From contig JASBNA010000001.1 in NCBI GenBank assembly GCA_038087015.1, positions 2,046,001 through 2,110,000 of the forward strand: a stretch of 64,000 nucleotides of DNA. Direction: 5' to 3'. This stretch comes from Cerrena zonata (taxonomy: Eukaryota > Basidiomycota > Agaricomycetes > Polyporales > Cerrenaceae). The notes beneath the pieces are model-generated. The model saw nothing but the letters and a program-made list of their open reading frames with translations, searched no databases and had not been told where the DNA came from. Position numbers and translations under genes: made by a program. Of the stretch, positions 36,346-45,514 are shown in pieces. Position 1 is the first letter of the stretch; the number at the start of each line of letters is the position of its first letter.

Positions 36346-37104
36346 ACACCATTCAGTCCAAAAAGGCCGTTGTCAACGCGCGAGGAGGGGGGCCGAATCC
36401 CCAATGTGAACGGACGAGATCCGGCAGCTGCTCAATACCGAAAATCCGATGTGAGAGGGTTAGGAGAGGTATCTGGACATGGTAGAGGGATGGGGGAGAT
36501 GGAGTTTCTGAGAGGGTAGGGAAGTGGAGATACATCTTCTGGGACATTGGGATGAGGTAGGCAGAGTGGTAGGAGGAGATGGGGCATCTGGAGGTGTAAT
36601 AGGGGTATGTGCAAGATGGGTGTCTGGTGGGGTAGGAGAGGGGAATAGGGATGGGCGAGATGGGGTGTCTGAACAGACGGGAAGGGTGAGATAGGGTATC
36701 TGGTGATAGTGGGAGTGTGTTGGTGATGGGTGGGATGGGTATCTGGAGGTGGGGGGAAGGCTGTTGGGGGGAAAATTTGAAAAATGAGGGTTGGTATATA
36801 CAATCTATATGGGTGTCTGGTGGTGGTATAGGAGGGTAGTTTGGAGAGTGAAATATATTTTTTCATAACATACCTTCTAAATGCAGAATCTATTGATTCT
36901 GAGTCAGAAATAGCTAGTTTACAATGAGGGGTGAGGAGGAGAAGGTTGGCTACCTTGTGCTGGAGCATGAAAATCAATATGTTTGATGCTTATATGATCT
37001 GTACTAGTATATTAGAGACCAGGGACAGGTGTTAAACAGAGCACCAAGCTGGATTTCGAAAGTCGTCGTGACTTTGCATCACAACTTGACACATTTTCGT
37101 GACT

Positions 37105-37330
37105 TGCTCATTTGCATATTTTTGTGAGTGTGTACATTTTCATGACTTGCTCATTTGCATATTTTCGTGAGTGTGCATATTTTCGTGAGTGTGCATATTT
37201 TCGTGAGTGTGCATATTTTCGTGAGTGTGCATATTTTCGTGACTTGCACATTTGCATAATTTCGTCAGTGTGCATATTTTCGTCAGTATGCATATTTTCG
37301 TCAGTATACACATTTTCGTGAGTGTGCATA
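37105..37330. repeat. Minisatellite in the left foldback arm
   Basis: About a dozen imperfect 17-18-bp units of the type TGCATATTTTCGTGAGTG. Open frames of 69-119 codons across it are by-products of the repeat. It is mirrored at 38901-39126. Confidence 0.85.
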
Positions 37331-38900
37331 TGTGCATATGTGCATGACCTGCACATATTCTTGCCACACTTACATGCAATATATAAATCCACATTGCTAT
37401 ACCGATTGTGTCTAAAATAGAGGTATTTCCCTTGTTTTCGCGACATTTTCACTATAGTCAATGTCACGATCGCGAGTGTGCATGTGGGCGATGCTTCCCT
37501 CTCTACTGAGCAAGATGCAAGTTACCTCATCTTCATCGCTTGAGAACTGGTGAAGTTATCCTCATTTCATTCAAGTTATCTTACAACTTAGACAGACTGG
37601 GTAAGTATTGTTGTTTTCGCGACATTTTCACTATGATCAATGTCGCGATCGCGAGTGTGCATGTGGGCGATGCTGCCCTTGCCACTGATTGAGATGCAAG
37701 TTACCCTGTATTGATTGATTAAGAACTGACAAAGCTACACTTATATCTTTGTCTTATAATCCAGACAGACACCTCTCTTCCGATTTATGATTTTGCAACT
37801 GTTAAGGTCTGTACAGTCACGAAACCGCCTGTGTCACATAGTGGAGACATACTAGAGCATCTTGTAGTGCTCCAATGTCATCCATGTACTAAACGGAAAG
37901 TGTAATATACCTTTCTGACTGGCATACCATAGCTTAACTCAGGTAAATACTATTGTTTTTATATTGCTCTCATTGTAGGCATCGTTTCAATTGTAACTGT
38001 CCATGTAGCCAATGGTTAGGGATTAAGAAAACATAATGCAGGCTACATTACACAAATCGCCTTAGAATTGACAGAGATATGAACTATTCAATGTGATATC
38101 TCCTGGTTAGATCCTCTTTATTTCATTTTGTAACAAATTGTCTTACTAGGAGATCTGACTTCTAGTCAAATCCATATCTCATGACTCTGAGTACAGATCT
38201 ACTATATCATGTAGTGGTATAACTCAACTATGAGCACTTTTGTTTGAAATGAAATATTTTACAGTGTAAATTGCTGTATGATCTATCATCCTTGCAAGGG
38301 GTATAATGCCAGTCAGAAAGGTATATTACACTTTCCGTTTAGTACATGGATGACATTGGAGCACTACAAGATGCTCTAGTATGTCTCCACTATGTGACAC
38401 AGGCGGTTTCGTGACTGTACAGACCTTAACAGTTGCAAAATCATAAATCGGAAGAGAGGTGTCTGTCTGGATTATAAGACAAAGATATAAGTGTAGCTTT
38501 GTCAGTTCTTAATCAATCAATACAGGGTAACTTGCATCTCAATCAGTGGCAAGGGCAGCATCGCCCACATGCACACTCGCGATCGCGACATTGATCATAG
38601 TGAAAATGTCGCGAAAACAACAATACTTACCCAGTCTGTCTAAGTTGTAAGATAACTTGAATGAAATGAGGATAACTTCACCAGTTCTCAAGCGATGAAG
38701 ATGAGGTAACTTGCATCTTGCTCAGTAGAGAGGGAAGCATCGCCCACATGCACACTCGCGATCGTGACATTGACTATAGTGAAAATGTCGCGAAAACAAG
38801 GGAAATACCTCTATTTTAGACACAATCGGTATAGCAATGTGGATTTATATATTGCATGTAAGTGTGGCAAGAATATGTGCAGGTCATGCACATATGCACA

Positions 38901-39126
38901 TATGCACACTCACGAAAATGTGTATACTGACGAAAATATGCATACTGACGAAAATATGCACACTGACGAAATTATGCAAATGTGCAAGTCACGAAAATAT
39001 GCACACTCACGAAAATATGCACACTCACGAAAATATGCACACTCACGAAAATATGCACACTCACGAAAATATGCAAATGAGCAAGTCATGAAAATGTACA
39101 CACTCACAAAAATATGCAAATGAGCA
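38901..39126. repeat. Minisatellite in the right foldback arm
   Basis: Inverted copy of the 17-18-bp array, here read as ACGAAAATATGCACACTC units with variants GACGAAAATATGCATACT. The unit lengths and absence of unique spacers rule out a CRISPR-like array. Confidence 0.85.
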
Positions 39127-39886
39127 AGTCACGAAAATGTGTCAAGTTGTGATGCAAAGTCACGACGACTTTCGAAATCCAGCTTGGTGCTCTGTTTAAC
39201 ACCTGTCCCTGGTCTCTAATATACTAGTACAGATCATATAAGCATCAAACATATTGATTTTCATGCTCCAGCACAAGGTAGCCAACCTTCTCCTCCTCAC
39301 CCCTCATTGTAAACTAGCTATTTCTGACTCAGAATCAATAGATTCTGCATTTAGAAGGTATGTTATGAAAAAATATATTTCACTCTCCAAACTACCCTCC
39401 TATACCACCACCAGACACCCATATAGATTGTATATACCAACCCTCATTTTTCAAATTTTCCCCCCAACAGCCTTCCCCCCACCTCCAGATACCCATCCCA
39501 CCCATCACCAACACACTCCCACTATCACCAGATACCCTATCTCACCCTTCCCGTCTGTTCAGACACCCCATCTCGCCCATCCCTATTCCCCTCTCCTACC
39601 CCACCAGACACCCATCTTGCACATACCCCTATTACACCTCCAGATGCCCCATCTCCTCCTACCACTCTGCCTACCTCATCCCAACGTCCCAGAAGATGTA
39701 TCTCCACTTCCCTACCCTCTCAGAAACTCCATCTCCCCCATCCCTCTACCATGTCCAGATACCTCTCCTAACCCTCTCACATCGGATTTTCGGTATTGAG
39801 CAGCTGCCGGATCTCGTCCGTTCACATTGGGGATTCGGCCCCCCTCCTCGCGCGTTGACAACAGCCTTTTTGGACTGAAGGGGCTG

Positions 39887-42135
39887 GTTGTCGCTTCTGT
39901 GCTATAGCATTCAAAAGCATCTTGATACTCTGAGTAGCTTCTGGGAATTCAGAAAGGAATTGAGTATCGGTTCGATTACATCTAATCAAATATGTTCAAT
40001 TACAACCAAAGAATATGATACTATTTGAACATACCGAATATATTCCTCAGCAATGGCTTTCCTTTGATTCCACTTACTTCCTGTGAACCTTGACATTGAA
40101 CCAGAGTACCACTCGAGAGGCCAGTCCTTGAGGGCTTTAGTTTTTGTAATTGGGTTTGACTCTTCCCATTGTCGAATGACTTCACGCCAGGCTTCAGGTC
40201 CATGTGAAAGATTAGGGATTACTGCCTCGGGTACAGAGGGTGTTTTACGACTAGTATTTTTGTCTTGCTTCTGGAGTCTCAGCATATTGGTAAGGTGCAA
40301 CGGCTGCCTAAGAGGTTCGTCCAGTAGTGACTGTGTAGGATTGACATTGGGGATAAAAGCAGGCGGAGTAGGAAAGGGTGAGGCTGCCACAGTCGAAGGG
40401 CCTACAAGCGAAGTACCCGGAGCATAGAAGCGAAACTGGCTTGGGAATGGTGCAAGCTTCCCTTGTTCAATATCCAAGTGGAGTCTCTGGAACTCACGTC
40501 CCACACTCCCAAATAACTCACGAATCTCACCAATGGTAACAGGAGATGTGAGAATATGATCACCATTGAAGCTTTGAGAAGCCTCTCTCTGAATTGGGCA
40601 AAGTGCATCGTGGTGAGAACTTTCCTGACTTGATAATTCATCTAATAAGTATCGCATAAGCGTGTCGGACTAGACAAAAAGAAATGATTATTTATTCTGG
40701 ATACATAAGAAGAACTTGAAATCTAAACCTGTTCGCCTTCTGCCCATCCACCCCACCATCGGATTCGAGAAAGTGCCCAACGCTTTCCAAGCGGACAGTA
40801 CTGGAACCGATACTGTGCTCCTCCTCGACGAAAAGAATGAGTAGTGTACTCTACAGTCAAACCAGTATTTGCAGCGAACATGTTGAGACGGGCTTGAAAA
40901 GCATTATGATCAATGCACTGGTAGGTATGGACGAGTCCATTTTGGCCTATTGTTGGGAAAATGTATTCTTCGTCTGTCAAAGGACGCTTCAACAGCTCAT
41001 CTTCTAAGAAGCGAAGCCATTGCTGCATATAGAACCGCATGTCCATAGCCGGAGTGTCCTTCTGGTCATAGACCTCATACATTCGGCCTATGGATGATGT
41101 CAGAATATAATATATAAATTCCAAGTAAGTGACGTACTTACCCATTGCAGCGGTGGTGTTACCACTCTGACGAGTCCACCCTTTGCGATTCACAAGATAG
41201 ACTTGATCGTGAGGAATGTGATATGGGTCGGTACCCTCACAGTTACGTTTGTAATGTCTATTCTTGATGGATGATGTTTCGGAGTTCCTAGATTTATTTA
41301 CGAGTGAATGAGTGTATCTCAAACAAATAAAAATAAAAATAAAAATACCGTGACCATAAGGTGAATGCAGTAGATGCATATGCTCGAAACATAAGATGTT
41401 CAGCAACATGCAGTTGGTCAGAAAGACTGCGAGTCTGAGAGATTCGGTCATCAGAGCATACACTCTCTGACCAATCCATCATTTTGGCAAGATCTTCGTA
41501 GCGAATTGCTTCAGCATGATTCCGGGCAATATCCTTACCCTTGTCTCGGTTGACAACTGAACGGCGGAGTTCATTGACAGAGGGCGCATTTGCTGGGTTT
41601 CCAGTGACCTTAAGAGTATCTTCGTTGACATGGTAATCCCCATAATACCGGTCACTATATCACAATTGTCAAAACAATATTGTTGTGATACGGGAGATAC
41701 CTACATCTTGTCCCAAAGCTTCTTAAATCCGGCATGAATTCCCGATGCAGTATTCCCACCACACCCCTGTGCGAAGCACTTTTCGGTTATGAAAAGCTCG
41801 AGTGCACGAACTGACTGTGTATTGGGGCTTGGGTCGAATGCTTTGGAAAGTTCTTGCAACTCCTCATATTGCTTCATGCGGTCTTCTTCGGAGTTTGATT
41901 TCTCAGCTTCGAGTTCAGCTTTCTTACTTGCAACGAGAACTTCAAGAAACTCCTTTCCACGTAAGACATATCGGTTGTAACCTTCGACTGTTCTTTGGGA
42001 TAACAGGTGGTCTCGTTTTCCCTTGTCTCGAGCTGCTTCTAATGCGCCAATGCTTGAGGCTGATTTTACAGGTGGTTTCTTGCGCTGAGGCTGTTTTGTA
42101 GGTGCCTTGACATTAGAAGAGGTTTTCTTGACCAT
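39887..42135 (-). CDS. Tyrosine recombinase-like transposase (Crypton-type) with GCR1-like tail
   Basis: Probable Crypton-type mobile-element protein. The ATG at 42135 opens MVKKTSSNVKAPTKQPQRKK. A core-binding region follows (HLLSQRTVEGYNRYVLRGKE). The catalytic part has a candidate first Arg in TLWSRNSET, then HSFRRGGAQYRF (His-x-x-Arg), RWWGGWAEGE and the Tyr in LMRYLLDEL. The C-terminal domain (ALKDWPLEWYSGSMSRF, then QRKAIAEEYIR) resembles the GCR1_C DNA-binding domain carried by fungal Cryptons. A 55-nt intron (GTATGT...GATTAG near 39990-40040) joins to FLSEFPEATQSIKMLLNAIA. The frame then runs into the foldback element; its true end is at 36246. Without the insertion the protein would be complete, so the disruption is recent. 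Confidence 0.82.
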
Positions 42136-42990
42136 TATAAGAAGTAGTATATGAATTTCAGGATAGAATAAATATAGCTTCGAGGTAAAAAGACGAGTAG
42201 CTAGGTAGGAAATGGGAAGGAAAGCAAGAATAAAAAATAGGGGAAGCGGATGAGTCAGACAGTGGAAGCAAAACATAAGGTATATCTATATTGGGAAGGA
42301 GGCCGTTGGGAGAGTAGCAGGAGAATACCCGTTTCAAGCCCAAGAATACTTCCTAGTATAAATTTCGGTGTTTTCTCTGAGAGTAAACTTGAAACAGGTC
42401 CACTACAACATCCTGAGATGTTTTCTCAAGAGAAAAGTCGAAATTGACTCTGTAAAGTTGATTGATGATCATATTAAGTGTGTTAAGTGCATTCAAGTGT
42501 ACTTGCCACTTTGTTTTACCGTAAATCACCGTAAATCATGATGATTTACCTTCCCTCACGTGTTTTACAAGCCCAAATAGGACGGTGCCAGCCCAACCTG
42601 ATAAAACAAGAAATAAATCATATATAGGGACCGGGGCGTTAAAGTCTAAGGTACGATACATGGAGAATAATGCTTCTGTATATCACACCTACTGATGTAC
42701 AAGTTTCGGTATATCCCCCATGAGTTGGAGACTCATAATTTGAATAAGAGGTCTAAATATTCCACTCTACTTTACCATAAGCGCCTTCATATGTCGAAAA
42801 TAACATATAAATTGTTTATCATGTGGAAAGTTCTTACATCATAGGACTCAAACGGAGCAACATGAGGATCATTACAATATCATTTATTGAAGTCTTGTTA
42901 CAACGACTCATTATTTAGTAACATAGGGAAAATCATAGACAAACAAATTCCGACTCCTCTAGGAGTGTCCGAAACAACAATGCCGACTGC
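42136..42990. other. Intergenic; holds one copy of a dispersed repeat
   Basis: No gene seen. The stretch 42600-42770 resembles 45352-45505 (see repeat entries). The remainder is A/T-rich. Confidence 0.4.
42600..42770 (+). repeat. Dispersed direct repeat, copy 1
   Basis: Shares GGGGCGTTAAAGTCTAAG, then a GATATCCCCCAT-like motif (here GTATATCCCCCAT) and a TTTGAATA...TAAAT end with 45352-45505, in the same order and spacing. Similarity is moderate. It is probably a relic of the same transposon family as the hAT element, because copy 2 directly abuts the hAT stop codon. Confidence 0.55.
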
Positions 42991-44265
42991 TCACCCTCGG
43001 AGAGCAGTCGTCATGCGCAAAGTAGCCACAACTACATCTTGTGAACATCCTCTTCGCTCAGGCATTGAAGCTCCCGATATGGCGCCACTCTCAGGCATGC
43101 TCTCGTCCATCTTGACATCGCCATCGTCTTCAGTTTCCGTCTCTGGTCTCGACGTATTGGTCAAGTTGCTAGCCGATGGCTGTCCTGAACTCGGTAGGGG
43201 AACTGTTAGTCGTGTTGCAATCCGATGTGTCCTACGATGGCTAGTACTTGCTACAGCGGTGGGGGTTGTATCCCACACCGATCAAGCAATGATTGTTCTG
43301 CTTCAATCTATGCCGGAACCATAACAGTTCCGGTAGGTGTGTTGGATCCAGCCAGAGTCGCATTGGATGATGTCTCAGTTGATGTATCAGCGTCGCGTGA
43401 TCCTGGTCGAGATCGCTCTGTGGAGCCGGCTTGACCTCCATCGACTCGTCCTGAGGATAGAATACGTTGAGCAGCACATAAAATGGATAATAAAGCGAGA
43501 TGCGTACCTCAGGCACCTCTTGGATAACAGCAGATACATCCTCAACTCTGCCGTGCTCTGCAGCAAGTTGCCTTTGAAGTGCTCGTTGCAATTGCATTAC
43601 TTGATCACATTGTCTCACCTCGTTTTGCACTTGTCTTTGAGCCAATCATTGTTCCCTCGTCTCCCTCGGCATCCCACTCGCACTTGCTCCTGGCCCGACG
43701 GCAAAACCCTTGTTCACCAGCCACGCCTCGAGGATGCATCCGACGACTTCCAGCGTACCGGCCTGCACCGCTCTACTCCGAATCGGTTCAGAGCCACAAT
43801 GCCGATGTTGACCACACATTGGAAAGCGAGAGAAAATTGGTACACAGCGTGTTTATCGAAAGACTTTAGGTTAAGCATGGGTACGAGCTTTGCCGGCGGG
43901 GTATTTGGTGGCTGAAGTCCATACAGAAGGGCTGTATTTTCTGGAGGAGGTGGGCACATGCAAAAGTTGTGCAGAATACGAATGAGACGTTCGAGTCCAC
44001 CATCCATAGTCATGATCTCCCAAATACGGGGTGATGTGGATGTCAGATAGGTGAGGTGGGTAAGAGAGTTGAACAGTGGCAAGGGTGAGTTTGTATCGAG
44101 AGCTAGTGGGATTATACAGTGAGTATTCAAAGAGGTTAATCTTGAACTCACCTCGCTTGTCGTAGAGCTGGGAAGTGATACAGACACACGCCTTGTTCTG
44201 CATTGGAAAGGCAAAGTTGGTTTCTCGCATACAAGATGTAAGGCAGGCCTAGGTAATGATAGCAA
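42991..44265 (-). pseudogene. Pseudogene fragment of a conserved fungal helical-repeat protein
   Basis: Minus-strand reading is clearly derived from a real protein: RPALHLVCEKPTLPFQCRTR, then IWEIMTMDGGLERLIRILHN, FCMCPPPPENTALLYGLQPP, FDKHAVYQFSLAFQCVVNIG. A frameshift follows (GGCATTGTGGCTCTG), after which the frame reads GSEPIRSRAVQAGTLEVVGC, ILEAWLVNKGFAVGPG, then a TGA within RETREQ*LAQ where CGA (Arg) is expected, then a Gln-rich coil (VMQLQRALQRQLAAEHGR) and acidic SRPETETEDDGDVKMDES. I recall this order of motifs from a conserved ascomycete/basidiomycete armadillo-like protein but cannot name it. The 5' end is missing too. Probably a segmental copy of a functional gene elsewhere. Confidence 0.7.
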
Positions 44266-44936
44266 TAAGGCGTTAGATATTGCATACTGGTGTGCTTACC
44301 TGTAGATGAATCATGAATCAATGTTTATTGAATGTTAATTAACACATTGATGAGCAGTAGAGGATCACATCAGTTATACAAGGAGTTCAAACGACTCGAA
44401 GAGGGCTGACGAACCAGGTAAAACGACGCGCGAGCTGGATCGGCTGACCTGATCCGGTCCTAAACCAGCAGTCGGTGCGGTTTCCCGGTTTACATGGGAT
44501 TTAAAGCTGATAACGTAAACTGTCCGAAATAAAGCCACTTACTCCGAATGAGGCTGACGTAATAAGGGCGTTAAATATGATCGATTGTGTGTGAAGACAT
44601 AAAAGGAAAGTGAGAAAGACGAGCTTATTCTGCATTTCCAGTTACAATACTTTGTGATGCTATTCAAAATATTTCAACACACACACCCTCTCACCAATGA
44701 TAGAATGACATTCGAGAACTATAAGTACACATATATCATACACGATAGACACGGAGAGACACGGCTCAGACATAGATAAATCGGAGCCTATGAGAAAGAC
44801 AAAGGACAAATAAGTAGCCTAGTAGAACATGACACTGATCGGATAGGAGTGATCACCATTGGTGGTTGATAGCCTGGGAGAGAATTAGATTGAGTCGTCT
44901 TCAGTACCAAGTCAAAGAGCATCGTACCTGTTTGTT

Positions 44937-45100
44937 CAGAGGTAGTGATGTGCGGGCCGGGCTGGGCTTAAGAACCTGCGGCTCAGGCTTATTCGAAGAG
45001 GCTTGGGCTCTCGATGAGAGTGAGCCCGACCTTGAGCCCATTAGGTGGGCTTATGAGCCTTGGGCTCAGGCCTGAGCCCGGGCTTCGAATATCATTCGAG
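44937..45100. repeat. Candidate hAT terminal/subterminal sequence
   Basis: CAGAGGTAGTGATGTGCGGG followed by GCCGGGCTGGGCTT and several GGGCTT or inverted GAGCCC units is typical of hAT transposon ends, which begin CAG or TAG and have GC-rich subterminal repeats. The hAT transposase frame begins about 400 bp further right and points toward this end. I did not find the matching inverted end near 49.3-51 kb, so the element's other boundary is unknown. Confidence 0.45.
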
Positions 45101-45351
45101 CACCTATCATCAGGAGGTGGTAGTCGGTCTACTTAATCACTCTCTGTAGGGTGGGGCTTAAATTTGTAAGGTCCCACAACCTACCAGTAGACTAATGTGG
45201 TTATTTATTATGTATATATCAAGACTCTTGACTCTGCACAACACCGTACACACATTAAATATCGGGTTTTTCATCGCCCACCACACAATCATGCATCACT
45301 ACCTACCAAATTAGGAAGGTGAGTAAGAATGACCTTGTGGGAATACAGTTC

Positions 45352-45505
45352 AAATGACAGAAATAAATGAGGATATGGGGCGGGGCGTTAAAGTCTAAGC
45401 AAAGTGGAGTACATACATTGAACTTAAAGTACTAGAGGCCTCTCTGTGTGAGATCTGGGATATCCCCCATTGATTGTAATCGAAATAGTTGAATATGAAG
45501 TTTAA
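45352..45505 (+). repeat. Dispersed direct repeat, copy 2
   Basis: Second copy of the repeat at 42600-42770, ending about 10 bp from the hAT transposase stop codon. Shared landmarks are GGGGCGTTAAAGTCTAAG and GATATCCCCCAT. Confidence 0.55.
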
Positions 45506-45514
45506 ATTACTGTA

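Larger units (their letters stand above)
36346..39886. mobile_element. Foldback element with 1,574-bp inverted arms
   Basis: A 3.5-kb non-autonomous element. Arms 36352-37925 and 38306-39879 are inverted copies of equal length (paired positions always sum to 76231, so there is no net indel) and differ only rarely, for example CCGTTGTC versus CTGTTGTC near the ends. The loop 37926-38305 is unique and A/T-rich. Each arm contains, from outside in, a C/T-rich block with repeated CACCCAT/CCAGATACCC motifs, a minisatellite and two direct copies of a segment around the palindrome CGCGATCGCG. No transposase is encoded. The outermost bases CACACC.../CAGCCCC... plus an 8-bp target duplication are compatible with hAT or KDZ mobilisation; which one is not decided by the sequence. 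Confidence 0.88.
44266..45514. other. Non-coding stretch with a hAT-like terminus
   Basis: No gene is supported; the 69-codon plus-strand frame at 44866-45075 lies over low-complexity GGGCT/GAGCCC repeats. From 44937 the sequence has the look of a hAT transposon end (see next entry), and 45352-45505 is the second copy of a dispersed repeat. Confidence 0.45.

Noticed and set aside
37105..39126. Open frames of 69-119 codons with repeated HTHENM or ECAYFR peptides in both foldback arms
   Set aside because: They are translations of a 17-18-bp minisatellite whose unit is a multiple of 3 in places; they occur in mirrored form in both arms and match no protein pattern.
38901..39126. CRISPR-like array
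   Set aside because: Units are contiguous imperfect tandem repeats without unique spacers, in a eukaryotic transposon.
39254..39799. 181-codon Pro/His/Thr-rich frame in the foldback arm (and its mirror at 36432-36977)
   Set aside because: It arises from a C/T-rich block of CACCCAT/CCAGATACCC repeats; no domain, and identical by symmetry in both arms.
36346..39886. Assembly artefact explaining the long palindrome
   Set aside because: A unique 380-bp loop, a few arm mismatches, a flanking 8-bp duplication and restoration of the host frame all argue for a real insertion.
44940..45305. Small hAT MITE with AGGTAGTGATG ends at 44940 and 45295
   Set aside because: The 11-bp inverted match is short, the outer bases differ, and no 8-bp target duplication is found.
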